19,852 bases of DNA from Muribaculaceae bacterium. Lineage in GTDB: Bacteria > Bacteroidota > Bacteroidia > Bacteroidales > Muribaculaceae. Below the pieces are notes generated by a model, which saw nothing but the letters and a program-made list of their open reading frames with translations, ran no database searches and was not told where the DNA came from. Positions 14,988 to 19,852 of the stretch are shown here, piece after piece. The stretch lies in the NCBI GenBank assembly GCA_029062725.1, contig JAIDPP010000339.1, forward strand, positions 1 through 19,852, given 5' to 3'. Each line of letters opens with the position of its first letter. Within the stretch, counting starts at the first letter, position 1. Both the position numbers and the translations under genes were made by a program.

Positions 14988-15746
14988 ATGTTAAAAGTCA
15001 AAGACTTACACGCGGAAATAAACGGGAAGGAAATTCTGAAGGGTATCAATCTCGAGGTGAATCCCGGCGAAGTTCATGCCATTATGGGTCCGAACGGATC
15101 GGGCAAATCAACCCTATCCATGGTGTTGGCCGGAAACCCGGCTTATACCCCGACCGGAGGAACGGTCGAATTCTATGGCAAAGATCTCCTCTCCATGCCT
15201 CCCGAAGTTAGAAGCCATGAGGGTCTCTTTCTCGGTTTTCAGTATCCGGTGGAGATTCCGGGGGTTTCGATGGTGAATTTCATGCGTGCCGCTGTCAACG
15301 CCAAACGTGCGTATTTCAACCAGCCGCCGATGACAGCCACCGAATTTCTGAAAATGATGCGCGAGAAACGCGCCGTAGTGGAACTCGATAATAAACTCGC
15401 CTCCCGTTCCGTGAACGAGGGATTCTCCGGAGGCGAGAAGAAACGAAACGAGATTTTCCAGATGGCTGTCCTCGAGCCCAAACTATCGATCCTCGATGAA
15501 ACAGATTCCGGCCTTGATATCGATGCCCTGCGCATTGTGGCCGAAGGAGTCAACAAACTCAAGACCGATAACAACGCTACAATAGTAATCACCCATTACC
15601 AGCGTCTGCTCGACTATATCAAGCCCGATTTCGTCCATATCCTGTACAAGGGGAAGATCGTCATGACCGGAGGTCCCGAACTCGCTCTCGATCTCGAGGA
15701 GCGCGGCTACGACTGGATTAAACAACAGGCAGACAAGGAGGACTGA
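14988..15746 (+). CDS. sufC: Fe-S cluster assembly ATPase SufC
   Basis: 252 residues, the usual length. It is the soluble ABC-type ATPase of the SufBCD scaffold, which builds Fe-S clusters in the cytosol. The full set of nucleotide-binding motifs is present: Walker [10 protein letters not shown] (about residues 36-44), Q-loop in [11 protein letters not shown], signature [14 protein letters not shown], Walker [13 protein letters not shown] and the switch His in [12 protein letters not shown]. SufC-specific features are the phrase YPVEIPGVS and the terminal YDWI. The gene starts a transcription unit with sufD four bases downstream. The usual partner gene sufB is not adjacent; the 422 bases upstream hold a repeat, a promoter palindrome and a leader. 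Confidence 0.96.
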   Translation: MLKVKDLHAEINGKEILKGINLEVNPGEVHAIMGPNGSGKSTLSMVLAGNPAYTPTGGTVEFYGKDLLSMPPEVRSHEGLFLGFQYPVEIPGVSMVNFMRAAVNAKRAYFNQPPMTATEFLKMMREKRAVVELDNKLASRSVNEGFSGGEKKRNEIFQMAVLEPKLSILDETDSGLDIDALRIVAEGVNKLKTDNNATIVITHYQRLLDYIKPDFVHILYKGKIVMTGGPELALDLEERGYDWIKQQADKED

Positions 15747-15750
15747 CGGA

Positions 15751-17097
15751 ATGAGCGCTTTGAAACAATATCTCGACCTCTATCGGGAGCACCGCGACCT
15801 GATAGACTCACACAGCGCCGAGGCAATCAACAGCCGCAGGCAAGAGGCGTTCGACGTGCTGACGGACGCCCGGCTCCCAAAAGCCGGAAGCGACAATTAT
15901 GAGAACTGCGACATGGAGGCGCTTCTTGCTCCCGATTACGGCCTCAATATAGCCAGATTAGATATCGATGTCAATCCCCACGCCACATTCCATTGCGATG
16001 TGCCGAAAGTGACTGCCCATCCCTTCATGGTCATAAACGATACCTATGCCCCTTATACTGATTCTCTTCCCGAAGGAGTGGAGGCCGGCAGCCTGAAAGA
16101 ACTCGCCGGGAAGGACCCGGACCTTTTCAACCGGTTCTACGGGCAGGCGGCCGACATGCGCAACCCGGCCGTGGCTCTCGACACGATGCTGGTGCAGGAT
16201 GGTTTCTACCTCCGCATCAAAAAGGGCACCAAGGTTGAAAAGCCGCTACAGCTCGTCAATATCCTTCAGAACGGTATGCCGCTCATGGCCGTGCGCCGCG
16301 TGCTCGTCATTGTCGAGGAGAACGCGGAGGGGCGCCTTCTGGTCTGCGACCATACCCAGAATCCGGAGGTCGATTTCCTCGCTCTCGAGACAGTGGAGAT
16401 ATTCACGGCCCGGAACGCCTCCTTCGACTTCTATAATCTGGAAGAGTCCACCACCCGCACACACCGCATTTCGGCACTATATCTTAATCAGGAAGCCGGT
16501 AGCCGGGCTGTCATCGACGGCATCACGCTCTTCAACGGCACGACACGCAACGAGTATTATTGCCGTTTCAGGGGGGAAGATGCCAGTCTGCGACTTCTCG
16601 GAATGGGAATCGAGGATGAGGAGCGTAGCGTCTCGACCTATACCCATGTCAGCCATGATGTGCCGCGCTGCAAGACCGACGAGCTCTTCAAGTATTCGGT
16701 AGATGACAATTCCAGGGCCGCATTTACGGGACGTATTTATGTGGCGGAAGGCGCTGTAATGACCGAGGCCTATCAATCCAACCGAAATCTTGTCGGAAGC
16801 GACACGGCGCGCATGGAGAGCAAACCTGAACTGGAAATATATAACGATGACGTGAAATGCTCCCACGGCACGGCTATCGGACAGCTCGATCCGCTACAGA
16901 TGTTCTATATGCGGACCCGCGGCCTTGACGAACCGACGGCTCGCCTACTGCTCAAACAGGCATTCATGGCGGATGTGATCGATGCCGTGCGCGTAGAGAC
17001 GCTACGCGACCGTCTGCGTCTTCTCGTGGAAAGACGCTTCGCGGGCGCAACCTCCGCCTGCGCGTCGTGCGCCGGATGCAAAAACAGCGAGGAATGA
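15751..17097 (+). CDS. sufD: Fe-S cluster assembly scaffold protein SufD
   Basis: 448 residues, a usual SufD length. The N-terminal helical part (YLDLYREHRDLIDSHSAEAINSRRQEAFDVL) leads into the parallel beta-helix core. The C-terminal block carries the SufD hallmark DDVKCSHGTAIGQLD, with the His needed for cluster assembly at the SufB-SufD interface, and then the helix MFYMRTRGLDEPTARLLLKQAFMADVID, which binds SufC. It is not SufB: length and motifs fit SufD. The C-terminal tail is Cys-rich (CASCAGC, about residues 437-443). The TGA overlaps the sufS ATG. Confidence 0.93.
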   Translation: MSALKQYLDLYREHRDLIDSHSAEAINSRRQEAFDVLTDARLPKAGSDNYENCDMEALLAPDYGLNIARLDIDVNPHATFHCDVPKVTAHPFMVINDTYAPYTDSLPEGVEAGSLKELAGKDPDLFNRFYGQAADMRNPAVALDTMLVQDGFYLRIKKGTKVEKPLQLVNILQNGMPLMAVRRVLVIVEENAEGRLLVCDHTQNPEVDFLALETVEIFTARNASFDFYNLEESTTRTHRISALYLNQEAGSRAVIDGITLFNGTTRNEYYCRFRGEDASLRLLGMGIEDEERSVSTYTHVSHDVPRCKTDELFKYSVDDNSRAAFTGRIYVAEGAVMTEAYQSNRNLVGSDTARMESKPELEIYNDDVKCSHGTAIGQLDPLQMFYMRTRGLDEPTARLLLKQAFMADVIDAVRVETLRDRLRLLVERRFAGATSACASCAGCKNSEE

Positions 17098-18317
17098 TGA
17101 CCAACGAAAACATTGAGAAGATCCGCCGGCAGTTTCCTGTCCTTTCCCGCAGGATCGGGGAGAAGGACTTGATATATCTTGACAACACGGCTACCTCCCA
17201 GACACCCTCCACGGTGGTCAGGGAGATCGAGTTCCTATATGACAACAGCAAAGCGAATGTCCATCGTGGAGTCCATACCCTCTCGCAGGAGGCTACCGAC
17301 CGTCAGGAGCATACACGCCGACGGGTGCAGGGTTGGATCAATGCCGCGGAGTTTGAGGAGATTATCTTCACCCGGGGCACTACCGAGGCCATAAATCTCG
17401 TGGCCTCCTCTTTCGGCGACCGCTTCAGGGATGGCGATGAGATCATCCTCACCGTCATGGAGCATCATGCCAACATCGTGCCCTGGCAGCTTCTTCAGCG
17501 CCACAAAGATATAAAGCTGAGGGTAGTGGAGATCAACGACCGGGGAGAGCTGGATCTCGAACAATACCGATCCCTTTTCAATGAACACACCGTAATGGCC
17601 TCCTTCACGCATATCAGCAACGTGTTGGGGACGGTCAATCCGGTAAAGGAGATGACCCGCATTGCCCATGAACATGGGGTGCCGGTGCTGGTAGATGGTG
17701 CCCAGGCAGTGCCGCATCTGCGTCCTGACGTGCAGCAGATCGGATGCGATTTCTATGTCTTCTCCTCCCATAAGATGTATGGTCCGACCGGTGTCGGAAT
17801 CCTTTACGGACGCCGGGAACTGCTTGAATCCATGCCGCCATATCAGGGAGGAGGAGAGATGATAAAGCATGTTTCATTCAGCCATACCACTTTCGCCGAG
17901 CTCCCCTTCAAGTTTGAGGCCGGAACGCCGGATTTCATAGACATAGCGGCTTTCTCAAAGGCTTTCGATTTTCTGGAGGAGACCGGTATGGATATGATAA
18001 GCATGCATGAAAAGCAGCTTTTGGATTATACCACGCGACGTCTGCTCGATATCCCCGGGATAAAGATCTACGGCTCGGCTCCCGACAAGGCGGCGGTAAT
18101 CTCCTTCAATATCGGGGAGGCCCATAATTACGATGTAGGTTTTCTGCTTGACAAGATGGGAGTCGCCGTCCGGACGGGGCATCACTGCGCCCAGCCCCTT
18201 ATGGAACGCCTCGGAGTGCCGGGCACTGTCAGAGCATCCTTCGCCGTCTATAACACTTTTGACGAGGCCGACCGGTTTATCGACGCCCTAAGGCGTATCG
18301 CCCCGATGCTGATGTAG
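17094..18317 (+). CDS. sufS: SufS cysteine desulfurase
   Basis: 407 residues from the ATG at 17094, whose ATGA overlaps the sufD stop; an upstream in-frame start at 17067 lies inside sufD and is less likely. This PLP enzyme removes sulfur from cysteine to feed SufBCD. Motifs are YLDNTATSQTP, NVHRGVHTLSQEAT, the cofactor-binding TRGTTEAINLV and EHHANIVPW, the Schiff-base Lys227 in FSSHKMYGPTG, and the persulfide Cys365 in RTGHHCAQPLM. These match E. coli SufS Lys226 and Cys364 in position, so the group II (SufS/CsdA) assignment is firm. No sufE or sufU follows; a strong terminator hairpin comes next. Confidence 0.96.
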   Translation: MMTNENIEKIRRQFPVLSRRIGEKDLIYLDNTATSQTPSTVVREIEFLYDNSKANVHRGVHTLSQEATDRQEHTRRRVQGWINAAEFEEIIFTRGTTEAINLVASSFGDRFRDGDEIILTVMEHHANIVPWQLLQRHKDIKLRVVEINDRGELDLEQYRSLFNEHTVMASFTHISNVLGTVNPVKEMTRIAHEHGVPVLVDGAQAVPHLRPDVQQIGCDFYVFSSHKMYGPTGVGILYGRRELLESMPPYQGGGEMIKHVSFSHTTFAELPFKFEAGTPDFIDIAAFSKAFDFLEETGMDMISMHEKQLLDYTTRRLLDIPGIKIYGSAPDKAAVISFNIGEAHNYDVGFLLDKMGVAVRTGHHCAQPLMERLGVPGTVRASFAVYNTFDEADRFIDALRRIAPMLM

Positions 18318-18320
18318 TAT

Positions 18321-18375
18321 AATTATAGGCGGTGTGTCAAAATTCAGGATTTTGACACACCGCCTATAATTTTTT
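18321..18375. terminator. Strong 22-bp terminator hairpin between sufS and ahpF
   Basis: The arms 18321-18342 and 18350-18371 pair perfectly over 22 bp around a 7-base loop (TTCAGGA), followed by a T-run on the + strand. The inner part GGTGTGTCAA/TTGACACACC is the hairpin module also found with repeat copy 1. The outer nine to ten pairs (AATTATAGGC) are unique to this site. It ends the suf transcript and may also block readthrough from convergent ahpF. Confidence 0.85.
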
Positions 18376-18431
18376 ATCCGGATGGCGAGGGTGCTGTCAG
18401 AATGGTTCGGATGGTCGTTATGACACACCCT
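18331..18431 (+). repeat. Palindromic intergenic repeat, copy 3 (internally deleted)
   Basis: The hairpin module followed by a shortened core (18377-18431, 55 bases instead of 136). The left 39 or so bases (TCCGGATGG to GGTTCGGATGGT) and the right 16 (CGTTATGACACACCCT) match the other copies. The central stem-loop, about 81 bases, is missing. The unit is still bounded by GGTGTGTCA and TGACACACC. It lies between the convergent sufS and ahpF genes. Confidence 0.75.
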
Positions 18432-18446
18432 CATCTTGACTCACGA

Positions 18447-19852
18447 TTAGTTACGCATACGGTCATCAACGGCTGTGAGGGCGGCTTTAGCACCTTCTCC
18501 CATCGCAATTACAATCTGTTTGTAAGGAACTTCGGTAACATCACCGGCCGCATAAACATTTCTGACAGAGGTGCGTCCCTTACCGTCGGTCTCAATCTCC
18601 TTGCGGCTGTTCATCGCGACCTCACCCTCGAACACCTGTGAATTGGGAGTAAGCCCGATCTGAACGAAAACTCCCGAAACAGGATATTCCTTCTCTTCAC
18701 CTGAGATACGGTCCTTGGCGACGACTCCGGTCACATTTCTGCCGTCGCCTTTCACTTCAGTCAGGGAGGTGGAAAGATGGACTTCAACATTGTCAAACTC
18801 CTTCAGTTTTTTCTGTAAAACCTCATCAGCCCTCAACGTATCCATAAATTCAAATACATCAACATGCGTGCAGATACCGGCGAGATCGATGGCGGCTTCA
18901 ATCCCGGAATTTCCACCGCCGACCACCGCTACGCGCTTGCCACGATAGAATGGACCGTCGCAATGGGTGCAGAACGCCACTCCCTTTCCAAGATAGTCAG
19001 CCTCTCCGGGAATATCAAGCTTTCTCCATGCCGCGCCCGTAGCTATGACCACCTGGTGAGACTCAAACGTCTCACCGCTGTCGGCAACAATCTTCTTGAT
19101 GTCTCCGCGTAGATCGGCGGAGACAATCCTTCTGTTGTCGAAAATTCCGATCTCATACGCATCAAGATGTTTCCTGAGATCGGCCGCCAGTGCGGTGCCG
19201 GTAGTCACCGGCACTGATATCAGATTTTCTATTTCCGAAGTATCCTTCACCTGGCCCCCTATGCGCGCGGCCACCACTGCAACCTTCATCCCCTTGCGGG
19301 CGAGATAGATTGCCGACGCAACTCCGGCGGGACCTCCCCCCGCAACAACCACATCAAATCCAAGGGGCACATTGTCGCTAACGCCGTTATCGTCCGACGA
19401 CCCGAATTTATCCTCAAGTTTTCCTACCAGTTCCCCTAAAGTGGCCTGTCCTACGTTAAGAAGGTCACCGTTGGCATATACGGTAGGAACACCGTTGACA
19501 TTATAATCCTTTATCATCTGCGGAACGACGGCTCCGTCGATCACTTTGTTGCTTATACCGGGATTCAGAAGGGTGATTACATTGAGAGCCTGCACCACAT
19601 CGGGGCATATCGAACAGGTAAGCGATACAAAGGTCAGGATCTCCACGGGTCCGGTAATCCCTTCGATTCTCTTCTGCATAGTCTCGTCAGGAAGGTTCTT
19701 CCCCTGACCTGCCGCATTAAGCACGGCAAGGATAAGCGAGGAGAATTCATGACCTCCGTGAACACCGCAGAACTGAACACCGGTCGGCACACCGTCTCTC
19801 CATATCGCAAGCACGGGAGCGCCCTCCTCCGTCGGAAAATCCTCTACCTTTA
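18447..19852 (-). CDS. ahpF: Alkyl hydroperoxide reductase subunit F (5' end outside window)
   Basis: About 468 residues are visible; the frame stays open to the window edge, so roughly the first 50 residues of a normal AhpF of about 520 are missing. AhpF is the NADH-dependent flavoprotein that re-reduces the peroxiredoxin AhpC. In order: the N-terminal double-thioredoxin-like domain (GGHEFSSLILAVLNA, then the CxxC SLTCSICPDVVQALN), the FAD-binding VVVAGGGPAGVASAIYLARKG, the second redox centre FCTHCDGPFYRGK, the NADH-binding AVVGGGNSGIEAAIDLAG, and the FAD-binding YAAGDVTEVPYKQIVIAMGEGAKAAL. All are intact. The gene is convergent with sufS. Its usual partner ahpC would lie beyond the right edge. 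Confidence 0.95.
   Translation of the reverse strand, partial: KVEDFPTEEGAPVLAIWRDGVPTGVQFCGVHGGHEFSSLILAVLNAAGQGKNLPDETMQKRIEGITGPVEILTFVSLTCSICPDVVQALNVITLLNPGISNKVIDGAVVPQMIKDYNVNGVPTVYANGDLLNVGQATLGELVGKLEDKFGSSDDNGVSDNVPLGFDVVVAGGGPAGVASAIYLARKGMKVAVVAARIGGQVKDTSEIENLISVPVTTGTALAADLRKHLDAYEIGIFDNRRIVSADLRGDIKKIVADSGETFESHQVVIATGAAWRKLDIPGEADYLGKGVAFCTHCDGPFYRGKRVAVVGGGNSGIEAAIDLAGICTHVDVFEFMDTLRADEVLQKKLKEFDNVEVHLSTSLTEVKGDGRNVTGVVAKDRISGEEKEYPVSGVFVQIGLTPNSQVFEGEVAMNSRKEIETDGKGRTSVRNVYAAGDVTEVPYKQIVIAMGEGAKAALTAVDDRMRN

Noticed and set aside
11923..18431. CRISPR-like array
   Set aside because: The repeats are kilobases apart, in both orientations, with genes rather than spacers between them, and no cas genes are present.

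Overview
The window looks like chromosomal DNA from an anaerobic Bacteroidales species, plausibly a Muribaculaceae-type gut commensal. This is inferred from three things: a type IX secretion sortase and PorV, Mfa2/FimB-like and streptopain-like (C10) surface lipoproteins, and promoters matching the Bacteroidetes -7 element TAnnTTTG. No 16S gene or other taxonomic marker is present. There are no tRNA, rRNA, CRISPR or transposase genes.

Layout. (1) 52-2810, + strand: an A+T-rich surface cassette with a secreted DUF3244/Spi-like small protein, a C10-peptidase-like lipoprotein whose catalytic residues are replaced, and an Mfa2/FimB-like lipoprotein, closed by a terminator near 2846. (2) 3017-8483, + strand: a tight cluster of a membrane-anchored GH25 muramidase, PorU (catalytic His647/Cys680), Rex (its ATG overlaps the porU stop) and an FAH-fold protein that has lost its metal ligands. 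(3) 8540-11920: a second, divergent C25 peptidase of PorU size and architecture, with its own promoter and a possible Rex-like operator. (4) 11923-12247: a palindromic intergenic repeat and a hairpin leader. (5) 12248-14565: porV, ispF and cvpA. (6) 14566-14987: a second repeat copy, then a promoter embedded in a 28-bp palindrome and a leader of about 180 nt. (7) 14988-18317: sufC, sufD and sufS, with no sufB beside them. (8) 18321-18431: a strong terminator hairpin and a third, internally deleted repeat copy. (9) 18447-19852, - strand: ahpF, running off the window edge.

How the genes fit together. The centre is an envelope and secretion block: the muramidase could open peptidoglycan, PorU with PorV releases and anchors T9SS cargo, and a PorU paralogue sits directly upstream of porV. 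Rex, Suf and AhpF give the region a redox and Fe-S flavour. Rex is translationally coupled to porU, which suggests, but does not prove, redox control of secretion.

The most unusual items are the two predicted pseudoenzymes (C10-like and FAH-like), the tandem C25 proteins, the suf promoter palindrome, the missing sufB, and a 136-bp palindromic repeat family present three times in 20 kb, one copy of which has lost its central hairpin.
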